Source: Candidatus Hydrogenedentota bacterium
Lineage (GTDB): Bacteria > Hydrogenedentota > Hydrogenedentia > Hydrogenedentales > CAITNO01
NCBI GenBank assembly: GCA_018056705.1
Contig: JAGPFE010000035.1
Coordinates: forward strand, 1 to 35,379
Length of the DNA stretch: 35,379 bases
Reading direction: 5' to 3'
Of the stretch, positions 7,604-15,955 are shown piece after piece. Under the pieces are notes generated by a model that had not been told where the DNA came from, did no database searches, and worked only from the letters and a program-made list of their open reading frames with translations. The translations under genes and the position numbers were made by a program. The stretch's first letter is position 1. Each line of letters starts with the position of its first letter.

Positions 7604-7936
7604 ATGTTGAAAGATCGCATGGTGCGCGTTAAACTGGTCCGCCGTTTCAAGGAGCAGCGCCCCCAGTCCTATGTGGGCAAGGTTACCGGGTTCAGTGAAG
7701 GCTGGGTGCTTCTTGAGGGTAAACTGGTGCTGGTCAGCCGGAACATCCCCGGGGGCGCCCAGGTGGATGCCCAGAAATCGATCGTGATGATTCCCCGGGA
7801 TAACATTGAATCCATCCAGTTGTTGCCGGATACCTTCAACCTGGACAAGATTACGGTTAACACCGAGGGACAGCAACTCCGGTTGGACGTGCCTGGCGGA
7901 ACGCCCTGTTACATCGGCGAGATGGGTGAGGGGTAA
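7604..7936 (+). CDS. Small conserved-looking protein, possible Sm-like barrel
   Basis: The protein has 110 aa and no family I recognise firmly. I chose the ATG at 7604 because GGAGG at 7591-7595 is 8 nt upstream; a GTG at 7580 would place that site inside the gene. It has no signal peptide or membrane segment. The pattern is compact and beta-rich: RVKLVRRF, then GKVTGFSEGWVLLEG, a variable loop, then VMIPRDNIESIQLL. This recalls the Sm1/Sm2 strand layout of Hfq and LSm proteins, where a G-x-V turn is followed by a late conserved strand. The resemblance is a reading of pattern, not proven homology. It lies 35 bp upstream of the DAHP synthase gene in the same direction, so the two are probably co-transcribed. 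RNA binding is speculative. Confidence 0.75.
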   Translation: MLKDRMVRVKLVRRFKEQRPQSYVGKVTGFSEGWVLLEGKLVLVSRNIPGGAQVDAQKSIVMIPRDNIESIQLLPDTFNLDKITVNTEGQQLRLDVPGGTPCYIGEMGEG

Positions 7937-7971
7937 TTCGCCCATCCCCCTGGTGGGTTACTGGACAGCCT

Positions 7972-9048
<1,077 letters not shown>

Positions 9049-9053
9049 TCTGG

Positions 9054-9078
9054 GGAGGCGCGTGGTCGCGGATCCTCC
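9054..9078 (+). terminator. Possible hairpin terminator after DAHP synthase
   Basis: GGAGGCGCG (9054-9062) pairs with CGCG-gat-CCTCC (9067-9078), a 9-bp stem with a 3-nt bulge and the loop TGGT, 6 bp past the stop. There is no T tract. Confidence 0.4.
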
Positions 9079-9116
9079 GATTTCCAGGCATTGAGATGAC
9101 ACCTTCTGTCCTTTCG

Positions 9117-9144
9117 ATGAGTCTCATTGAATTGCTGCTATACA
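9117..9144 (+). promoter_or_regulatory. Extended -10 promoter with upstream inverted repeat
   Basis: TG-C-TATACA (9136-9144) forms an extended -10 just upstream of the Shine-Dalgarno site GGGAGG at 9156-9161. ATGAG-T-CTCAT (9117-9127) is an inverted repeat where the -35 would lie and could be an operator. The transcript leader would be very short. Confidence 0.4.
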
Positions 9145-9168
9145 ATCGTTTCACTGGGAGGACATGGC

Positions 9169-11343
9169 ATGGCGTGGTGGCGAACGGTCCTGGTAGTGGT
9201 CGGGCTTGGCCTTGGATTTGGTGGTCTGGGATGGGGGGCTGAACCCGCGGTACCGGTAAAAGTAGGGCGGTTTCCCCAGGAAATCGCCGAACAGTGGACG
9301 CCGGACAACGGCCTGCCCGCGAAACGCATCGACGATGTCCGGATGGTGAACGGACAACTGAAGATCCGCGTGGAAGACACCTGGTATGTCCGCGATGGCG
9401 ATCAGTGGCGCGCTTCCGATCCCGAAACACCGTGGTACCTGGTCCCGGTGGACGCGGATTACGCCACCCTGGGACGGGAAAAAAGCGACCACGCCATGGA
9501 CGCGCGGGACGTTGCCCCCGAATCGGGAGAGCCCGTTGCCGTGGCGACCGGCAAGGGCCTGTTCCTGAAACAGGAAGACGGACGATTCCGCCGGGTGGTT
9601 ATAGCCGATGAGGCCGGCCGCGACTGGGCGGCCAGGGATGTCCGCGGCGTGGCCATCGCTCAGAACGGCGACCTGTGGGTCGCCACCCCCGCGGGAGTAT
9701 GCGCTGGCAGGGAGGGATCGTGGCAATTCTATACCGGTCAGGAAGGATTGCCTTACGACGATTTCACCTGCGCGGCGGCCGCCAGCGATGGATCCATCTG
9801 GTTCGGCACTACCATCGGCGCGATCCGCTGGAAAAACGGGCAGTGGCGGTACCGGCAGGGCAGGCGTTGGCTGCCCGGAGATCACGTGCGCGCCATGGCG
9901 CCCGGTCCCGACGGCGAGATGTGGTTCGCCACCAGCGGCGGCCTTGGCCGTATCGGCTGGCGCGTGATGACCCTCGCCGAAAAGGCCGCCTTCTATGAAC
10001 AGGAAATGGACCTGATCCGCCGCACGGAATATGGCTACGTGGCCCAGGCATACCTCGAACGGCCCGGTGATAAATCGGAGGTACGCCTCGCGGATGATGA
10101 CAACGACGGCCTGTGGACCTCCATGTACGGCGCCGGCGAATGTTTCGCCTATGCCGCTACCCATGACCCGGCCGCCCGGGAACGGGCAAGGGCTGCCTTC
10201 CGCGCCCTGAAGTTTCTTCAGGAAGTGCCCCAGATGGGAAGCATCCGGCCGCCCGAGGGGTACGTCGCCCGGACCATTCTGCCCGGCGACGGCCCGGATC
10301 CCAACGAGGGACGCGTGGAACAGGACCGCCGCCACAAGGAAAAGAACGACGGCTTGTGGAAAGTTTACGAGCCCAGATGGCCCAGGACCGATGACGGGCG
10401 CTGGTACTGGAAGAGCGATACCAGCAGCGATGAACTGGACGGGCATTATTTCTTCTATCCTGCCTACTTCGATTATGTCTGCGAAACCGAGGCCGAAAAA
10501 GACGAAGTCCGCGAGGTGGTGCGTAAACTCACCGATCACCTCGTCGAGCACGACTTTCTGCTCATCGATCATGACGGGACCCCCACCCGGTGGGGCATGT
10601 ACAACCCCAAAAGCCTGAACCACAGCCCGGACTGGTGGCAGGAACGGGGTCTGAAGTCGCTCAGCATGCTGTCTTACCTTGCCGTCGCCGCCCACGTGAC
10701 CGGTGACGAAAAGTACGACAAGATCGCCCGCGAGCTCATGGACCGCTTCGGTTACCACAACAACGCCATGTTCTACAAGGTGCACCTTGGGCCCGGCTCA
10801 GGTAACCAGTCCGACGACGAAATGGCCTTCATGTGCTATTACAACCTCATGAAATACGCGAAGGACGAGAACCTGAAAAATCAGATTCGCTGTTCGTTCT
10901 TCTACGCCTGGGTCAACGAGGCGGCGGAAATGAACCCCTTCTTCAACTTCGCGTACGCCGCCTTCGGGCGGGGGAGCGTCTATGCGACTTCATTCGGATC
11001 GTTCCCGCTGGAACCCATGGTGTTCTGGCTCGACGACGCCATTGAAACCCTCATCGATTTCCCCCTTGACCGGGTGAACTGGGGCCACAAGAACAGCCAC
11101 CGCAAGGACATCATCAAGTTGCCGCCCTGGATCTCCACCGAGCCCTTCGATTCCCACGACGGCAGCCGGGGCTACCGGGTGAATGGAAAAACCCTGCCCG
11201 TTTCCGAACGTTACTTCAACCACTGGAACCATGATCCGTGGCAACTCGATTATTCCGGTAACGGTCGTACCCTCGGTAGCGGCACCGTCTTCCTGCTGCC
11301 CTACTACATGGGCCTGCTGCACGGATTCATTGCCGTGGACTAG
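9169..11343 (+). CDS. Exported regulator-propeller protein with helical C-terminal domain
   Basis: The protein has 724 aa. The ATG at 9169 is used because GGGAGG is 7 nt upstream; a TTG start 14 codons earlier would precede the promoter element. Residues 1-23 are a Sec signal rich in Val, Leu and Gly, with cleavage after G-W-G-A. Residues of roughly 130-270 hold two-component-regulator-type propeller repeats: AQNGDLWVATPAGV, SDGSIWFGTTIGAI, GPDGEMWFATSGGL, each followed by a polar turn. The remainder (from about 290) is Trp/Tyr/Asp-rich and helical, with LADDDNDGLWTSMYGAGE, ALKFLQEV, MSYLAVAAHVTGDEKY-like and FYYNLMKYA-like segments. It suggests an alpha/alpha toroid like those of glycan-active enzymes. 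No histidine kinase domain follows the propeller, unlike hybrid sensors. A secreted glycan-binding or glycan-degrading role is inferred; the catalytic residues are unknown. Confidence 0.7.
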   Translation: MAWWRTVLVVVGLGLGFGGLGWGAEPAVPVKVGRFPQEIAEQWTPDNGLPAKRIDDVRMVNGQLKIRVEDTWYVRDGDQWRASDPETPWYLVPVDADYATLGREKSDHAMDARDVAPESGEPVAVATGKGLFLKQEDGRFRRVVIADEAGRDWAARDVRGVAIAQNGDLWVATPAGVCAGREGSWQFYTGQEGLPYDDFTCAAAASDGSIWFGTTIGAIRWKNGQWRYRQGRRWLPGDHVRAMAPGPDGEMWFATSGGLGRIGWRVMTLAEKAAFYEQEMDLIRRTEYGYVAQAYLERPGDKSEVRLADDDNDGLWTSMYGAGECFAYAATHDPAARERARAAFRALKFLQEVPQMGSIRPPEGYVARTILPGDGPDPNEGRVEQDRRHKEKNDGLWKVYEPRWPRTDDGRWYWKSDTSSDELDGHYFFYPAYFDYVCETEAEKDEVREVVRKLTDHLVEHDFLLIDHDGTPTRWGMYNPKSLNHSPDWWQERGLKSLSMLSYLAVAAHVTGDEKYDKIARELMDRFGYHNNAMFYKVHLGPGSGNQSDDEMAFMCYYNLMKYAKDENLKNQIRCSFFYAWVNEAAEMNPFFNFAYAAFGRGSVYATSFGSFPLEPMVFWLDDAIETLIDFPLDRVNWGHKNSHRKDIIKLPPWISTEPFDSHDGSRGYRVNGKTLPVSERYFNHWNHDPWQLDYSGNGRTLGSGTVFLLPYYMGLLHGFIAVD

Positions 11344-11355
11344 TCTAGCCGAAAA

Positions 11356-11442
11356 ACCGGTCATTTTTCTTGACAGATTAAGGCAAATCTGGTAATATTT
11401 ATTACCGGTTTGATCTAAGGCTGGAAATAAAAATAACCGGTT
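11356..11442 (+). promoter_or_regulatory. Near-consensus promoter with three ACCGGT boxes
   Basis: TTGACA (11370-11375) and TAATAT (11393-11398) are exactly 17 bp apart, the best promoter in the window. The palindrome ACCGGT occurs at 11356-11361 (upstream of the -35), at 11404-11409 (at the predicted start site) and at 11436-11441, where it forms AACCGGTT directly against the ATG at 11443. The region is strikingly AT-rich compared with its flanks. Three identical boxes bracketing one promoter look like operators for a repressor, possibly self-encoded or foreign. Confidence 0.65.
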
Positions 11443-12762
11443 ATGCTGGACACCCTCAAAACCATCATCCTGGATTACCAGGATATACCCCTTCCTGCCG
11501 GGGTTCCCCGGCACTTGCGGATTGAGCCCTTGCCGGGAAAGGCCGCTGTCTGCCTCGGCGTGCGCCGATGCGGCAAGTCCACCCTCATGGGGCAGACCAT
11601 CCGGAAACTGCTGGAAAGCGGTGTCAGCCGCCGGAATATCCTCTACCTGAATTTTTTCGACGACCGACTGCATGGCCTGCGGCAGCAGGGACCCTCCGTC
11701 ATCGCCGAAGCCTACTATGCCCTCTATCCGGAAAAGAAGAACACCGAAACGGTCTACTGCTTTTTTGATGAAATCCAGGTGGTCCCGAACTGGGAAGCCT
11801 TCGTGGATCGTCTCATGCGGACCGAATCCTGCCAGGTCTACCTGACGGGGTCTTCCGCCCGCATGCTGTCCCGGGAAATCGCCACCCAGATGCGGGGGCG
11901 GGCCCTGTCCTGGGAACTGTTTCCGTTTTCCTTCCGCGAATTTCTGGACTGGAAAGGCCTGGGGGGGACTGGAGAATTGTCCACCCGCCGGCGACTGCTG
12001 ATACAGCGGGCCTTTGACCAGTACCGACAGGTCGGCGGCTTTCCCGAAGTCCTGGATGTCCCGCCCTATCTCCGGGTCCGGATGCTCCAGGAGTATTTCC
12101 ACACCATCCTTTTCCGAGACCTGGTCGAACGGTATGACGTGGCCCATCCCCGGGCGGTGGTGGACCTGGCCCGCCGCCTGATGGACAGCATAGCCCGCCC
12201 CTGCACGGTGAACCGGCTGACGGAGTACCTGAAAAACCTTGGCCACAAGGTTCCCAAAACGTCCGTGGGCGATTACCTGGCCTGGCTGGAGGATGCGTAC
12301 TTTCTGTTCACCGTGTGCATCTTTGATCCGTCCATCGCCCGACGGAACACCAACCCGAAAAAGGTCTACTGCGTGGACCACGCGCTGGCCGCGTCCGTGG
12401 CGTCCGGGCTTTCCGCCAATTCGGGACGCCTGCTGGAAAACCTGGTGTTTGCCGCCCTGCGGCGGATCCATCCCGAACTGTACTATTACCGGACCCGGTC
12501 CGGGAAAGAAGTGGACTTCGTGGTGCCTGAACAGGGGACGATCCGAGGGCTGGTCCAGGTCTGCGAGTCGCTCGAGGACCCCGCTACCCGAAAGCGAGAA
12601 CTGGCCGCCCTGGCCGAGGCCATGACCGAACTTAACGTGGGGCTGGGGACCGTCGTGACCCGGCACGAATCAGAACGGATCGAAACTGCCGCCGGCGTGG
12701 TCCAGGTGATGCCGGCCTGGCGGTTTCTCCTGGACCTTCCGGACGTCCCGGAAGCGACCTGA
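11443..12762 (+). CDS. AAA-type ATPase with DUF4143 domain
   Basis: The protein has 439 aa, standard for this family. Walker A is GVRRCGKST at residues 39-47, Walker B is YCFFDEIQ at about residues 103-110, and a sensor-like YLTGSSAR follows. The middle part (GGFPEVLD, YFHTILFRDLVERYDV) and the C-terminal part match DUF4143. Near the end, YYYRTRSGKEVDFVV has the E-V-D core that resembles a degenerate PD-(D/E)XK nuclease motif in this family. Such proteins are common, often patchily distributed, and mostly uncharacterised; a defence or addiction role has been suggested but is not shown here. No good Shine-Dalgarno site precedes the ATG. The AT-rich upstream region and sporadic family distribution suggest horizontal gain (inference). 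It converges on the large gene at 12782, with 19 bp between stops. Confidence 0.9.
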   Translation: MLDTLKTIILDYQDIPLPAGVPRHLRIEPLPGKAAVCLGVRRCGKSTLMGQTIRKLLESGVSRRNILYLNFFDDRLHGLRQQGPSVIAEAYYALYPEKKNTETVYCFFDEIQVVPNWEAFVDRLMRTESCQVYLTGSSARMLSREIATQMRGRALSWELFPFSFREFLDWKGLGGTGELSTRRRLLIQRAFDQYRQVGGFPEVLDVPPYLRVRMLQEYFHTILFRDLVERYDVAHPRAVVDLARRLMDSIARPCTVNRLTEYLKNLGHKVPKTSVGDYLAWLEDAYFLFTVCIFDPSIARRNTNPKKVYCVDHALAASVASGLSANSGRLLENLVFAALRRIHPELYYYRTRSGKEVDFVVPEQGTIRGLVQVCESLEDPATRKRELAALAEAMTELNVGLGTVVTRHESERIETAAGVVQVMPAWRFLLDLPDVPEAT

Positions 12763-12781
12763 CCGGTCGGAGCGGAAGCCG

Positions 12782-15700
12782 CTAGGGCAGTTCCACCGGT
12801 GGGTCGTTATCCACGAACAGGCAGGTTTTCTGGCGTCCCTGGTGCAGGTTGTTCAGGTTGAAAGGCTTGGGGACGTTGCGGATCACGTTACCGCGGGCCT
12901 CGATGTAGGCGCTGCCCTCGTCCAGGTAGATCCCGCCGGGCCAGCCGGTGCTGGTGTCGACCTGGTTTTCCTGGAGGATCGTTCCCGGCATGGCGCCCAG
13001 GGTGTAGATCGCGCCACCGTCGTTCATCCGGGCCATGACGCGGCTGAACCGGTTACCCTCGATCCGGTTCGCGCCTGCCGGCGTGGCCGTGGTATAACGG
13101 TAAGGCACGTCGTAGTGACCGCCGCCCGCGTCTTCTTCACCCCAGCCCCATCCCATGGAGATCCCGCTGTAAGGCAGGTCACTGAAGGTGTTGTCGGCGA
13201 TGGTCACGTTGTCCACGTACCCGGCGAACAGCCCCACGCTGCCCAGGTAGAACCGGCCGCAGTCCCGGATTGCCGACCGGGTTATCGTGACGTCTCCGGT
13301 GTTGCCGTTGGGGATGGCGGGGTGGTGGTCCGCCTGGGCTACCCCGCCGATCTGGATCCCCGTGCCGCCGATTTGTTCAAAACGGCACGTGTCCACCACG
13401 ATCTCCCGGCTGCCCCCGGTGCAGTCCAGTCCGGTACCGTCGAAGTTCCGGAAGACGCACTGGTAAAACGTCACGTCCCGGCAGCCCTCCAGCACGAACC
13501 CTCCATCCAGCCGGGCGTATTCATTGTGCAGGGAGGTCAGCGTGCCGTCCCGCGCGAACAGGTTGTCCTGGCGGGCCCGGAAATTGGCCTGCACGTCGAT
13601 ATGCGCCTCCAGCAGGGATTGGTCCGAACGGATGTGCTCGAACACCAGTCCCTCAAACCGCAACCGGCTGGCCCCGCGCAACCGGACACCGGGCCCGGAA
13701 ATCCGGGTAACCGTCGCCGGGTCATCGGGCCGGACGCCCGGCGGTGGGATAAGGAGGTAGACCTCTCGGTCCGGATCGAAACAGAACTCGCCCGGCTCGT
13801 CGACCAGTTCGGGCGCGTTCAGCAGGCGCAAGGGTTGCTCCAGTCGGACACCCTCCTTGCGCAGGGCAAGGAAAAACCATGGTTGCGCCATCTCGATCAG
13901 GTGGTTGCCCTGGCCATCGGCAAGGATCGCCGCGACCGGGCATACCATGTGGGCCCATTCCTTCACGCCGTCGACCAGGAGCCGGCCAGGCCGCGCGAAC
14001 CTGGGCAGCTGCGTGGCGGACACCCGGTAACCGCAACGCCCGTCAATGTGCTCCAGGTCACCCCACGTGTCCCACGACTCCGGGAACGGCATGCTGGCGA
14101 GGCGCATGGGTTCGCCATTGAGGTAAAGGACCTCGTCCCCCCGCGTGCCAGGCACCGGGTCGCTTTCCCACCTGCCGTCTTCCAGCTGTCGCCATCCGGT
14201 CAGCGCCGCGCCGCCATCCAGAATCGTGTTGCCGGGATCCGCGGCACGCAGGGCGCACCCGCCATGGGGCAATGCGGCGACCGCGGCCAGCCAGTCCGGG
14301 TTCAGGGCATATCGCCCCACCGGAAACACCAGGCAGGCGGGCTGTCCAGGAGATTTCCTCAGCGCCTCGTTCAGTTGATCGAGGGCCCTGGCCTGGGCGG
14401 TCCGGCCCTCATCGGGCCCGGGAGGATCCAGCGTGACCGCCAGGTTCGCGTCGTCTCTCGATCCGGGCTTATACCGGGGCCACCGCGGGAACCGGAACGT
14501 CAACTCCGCGAGGGTAATCTCCACGGGCTCGGAACCCGTGTTCCGCAGGGTCAACGCGTTGTCCCCCTCTCGAAGCGCGCCTTCCGGCAGGGAGCCATCC
14601 GGCGCGCAGGGCTGATCGTTCCAGCGCGCCTCGAGGGTGGTCGCGGACGCGGTCAGGGCCAGGACGGGAGGCGTTTCCCATCCGCCGGCAGCCAGCACGG
14701 CGGGCACGGTCCACGCCAGCGTAACCGTCTCGCCGGGGTCGATCCGTCGGGGCAGGGGAACGGGCAGATCCACCGGTGTCCGGTGCGTGCCATTGACCAG
14801 GGCGAGCGTGACCGGTCCCCGGGCCAGGGTTTCCGGGCGTCCCAAAATGGCCACGCGCGACCAGGGCGGCACGGGAAGTTGCTCGCGCCAGCACGGGAAA
14901 TTGAATACGTACAGCCCGTCCGCGCCACTCGCCAGCAGCCCGAGGGCCACGCCCCGGAACGATGCTTCCGTGTGATCCTTGCCCCCGTAACCGAACTCGA
15001 TACCCGCGTAGAGCGGCACGGGGTGATCTCCCATCAGGGTGCGCAATGCTCCCAGGGGCATGGTGAAGTCGGACGCCAGGAAAGGCGACGCCGTCACGAA
15101 ATCCACGAGATCCCGGGCGGTCCAGTCCGCGAGGTCCACGCCCAGTTTCCGGCAACCCTCCACCGACGCGGGCACCCGGACAGCCACCCGGACGGGCCGT
15201 TCCCAGGCCGCCTCCAGTTCGCGGGCGCGTAACCGGACTGCCGCCACCACGTCCGTCAGCATGCCCTTGTTCCGCCAGACCTGCCGCTCGTCGCCCGATA
15301 GATGCCGGGGAAACCGCATCCAGTCCAGTTCAATGCCATCGGGCTGGTAGCGATCCAGCAATTCGAAGATGAGTTTCAGGGCGTGTTCTTGGACCTCCGG
15401 CCGGGCATAGTCCAGGCACTGGGCCATCCAGTCGGTGGGCGGCGCGCCGGGTTCCACCCGCCACTCCGGGTGGTTGCGCCACAGGTCACACAGGTCCGGT
15501 TCATTCGGATCGTGCGCGTTGTGCACCTCGTTCATCCGGAACGTGATGAACACCTCGAATCCCCGGCGGCGCAGGGCTGCAAGGTACTCCCCGAACAGGT
15601 CCCGCCCCTCCGCGAAGTATTGCCGCAGGCGTCCCCGCTCGGAAACCGCCTCCACGGAACTGGGATACAGCATCTTCTGGATGCCGTTGGGGCAGACCAG

Positions 15701-15919
15701 CACGGTGGTGACCGCGTGGGGAATCGCCCCTGCCTGGAACTGTACCGCCTCCGGCGTCAGGTCCTCCCGCCAGAACAGGTTGGTACCGTCGTCGTTGACC
15801 AGCAGTCGCCACGCGGGCCGGTCAGCCGGAGATTCAGCCAGCCCGGCCAGAGGGATCCAGGCGCTTCCCGTCACCAGCAGCATGGCCAACGCGCGCGTCA
15901 ACAGGGTATTCCTGCCCAT
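12782..15919 (-). CDS. Secreted GHL10-type TIM barrel fused to beta-helix protein
   Basis: The protein has 1045 aa. GGGAGGA lies about 6 nt before the ATG at 15919. Residues 1-28 are a Sec signal ending P-L-A-G-L-A. Residues of about 35-350 form a TIM barrel like the GHL10 or hypothetical glycosidase families (VFITFRMNEVHNAHD, PDGIELDWMRFPRHL, DGLYVFNFPCW). Asp/Glu residues in GIELDWMRF are candidate catalytic ones. A beta-sandwich stretch follows. From about residue 590 the protein resembles GH141-like beta-helix enzymes (LYLNGEPMRLASMP). The right-handed parallel beta-helix itself runs from about residue 750 to the end (GLDCTGGSREIVVDTCRF, GTGIQIGG, NTFSDLPYSGISMGWG). The fusion would join two polysaccharide-active modules. 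It is 36 bp downstream of the AlkP-family gene, so the two are co-transcribed. Activity is inferred. Confidence 0.75.
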   Translation of the reverse strand: MGRNTLLTRALAMLLVTGSAWIPLAGLAESPADRPAWRLLVNDDGTNLFWREDLTPEAVQFQAGAIPHAVTTVLVCPNGIQKMLYPSSVEAVSERGRLRQYFAEGRDLFGEYLAALRRRGFEVFITFRMNEVHNAHDPNEPDLCDLWRNHPEWRVEPGAPPTDWMAQCLDYARPEVQEHALKLIFELLDRYQPDGIELDWMRFPRHLSGDERQVWRNKGMLTDVVAAVRLRARELEAAWERPVRVAVRVPASVEGCRKLGVDLADWTARDLVDFVTASPFLASDFTMPLGALRTLMGDHPVPLYAGIEFGYGGKDHTEASFRGVALGLLASGADGLYVFNFPCWREQLPVPPWSRVAILGRPETLARGPVTLALVNGTHRTPVDLPVPLPRRIDPGETVTLAWTVPAVLAAGGWETPPVLALTASATTLEARWNDQPCAPDGSLPEGALREGDNALTLRNTGSEPVEITLAELTFRFPRWPRYKPGSRDDANLAVTLDPPGPDEGRTAQARALDQLNEALRKSPGQPACLVFPVGRYALNPDWLAAVAALPHGGCALRAADPGNTILDGGAALTGWRQLEDGRWESDPVPGTRGDEVLYLNGEPMRLASMPFPESWDTWGDLEHIDGRCGYRVSATQLPRFARPGRLLVDGVKEWAHMVCPVAAILADGQGNHLIEMAQPWFFLALRKEGVRLEQPLRLLNAPELVDEPGEFCFDPDREVYLLIPPPGVRPDDPATVTRISGPGVRLRGASRLRFEGLVFEHIRSDQSLLEAHIDVQANFRARQDNLFARDGTLTSLHNEYARLDGGFVLEGCRDVTFYQCVFRNFDGTGLDCTGGSREIVVDTCRFEQIGGTGIQIGGVAQADHHPAIPNGNTGDVTITRSAIRDCGRFYLGSVGLFAGYVDNVTIADNTFSDLPYSGISMGWGWGEEDAGGGHYDVPYRYTTATPAGANRIEGNRFSRVMARMNDGGAIYTLGAMPGTILQENQVDTSTGWPGGIYLDEGSAYIEARGNVIRNVPKPFNLNNLHQGRQKTCLFVDNDPPVELP

Positions 15920-15955
15920 CGGATTCCTCCCATCTGCTTTTCCGGACGGGAAGGA

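Noticed and set aside
11344..11442. Possible toxin-antitoxin partner gene for the DUF4143 ATPase
   Set aside because: The 99-bp gap holds only promoter and operator-like sequence, with no open frame for an antitoxin.
12842..15232. 796-codon plus-strand frame antisense to the beta-helix gene
   Set aside because: It is a shadow of the GHL10/beta-helix gene in GC-rich sequence with no recognisable protein features.
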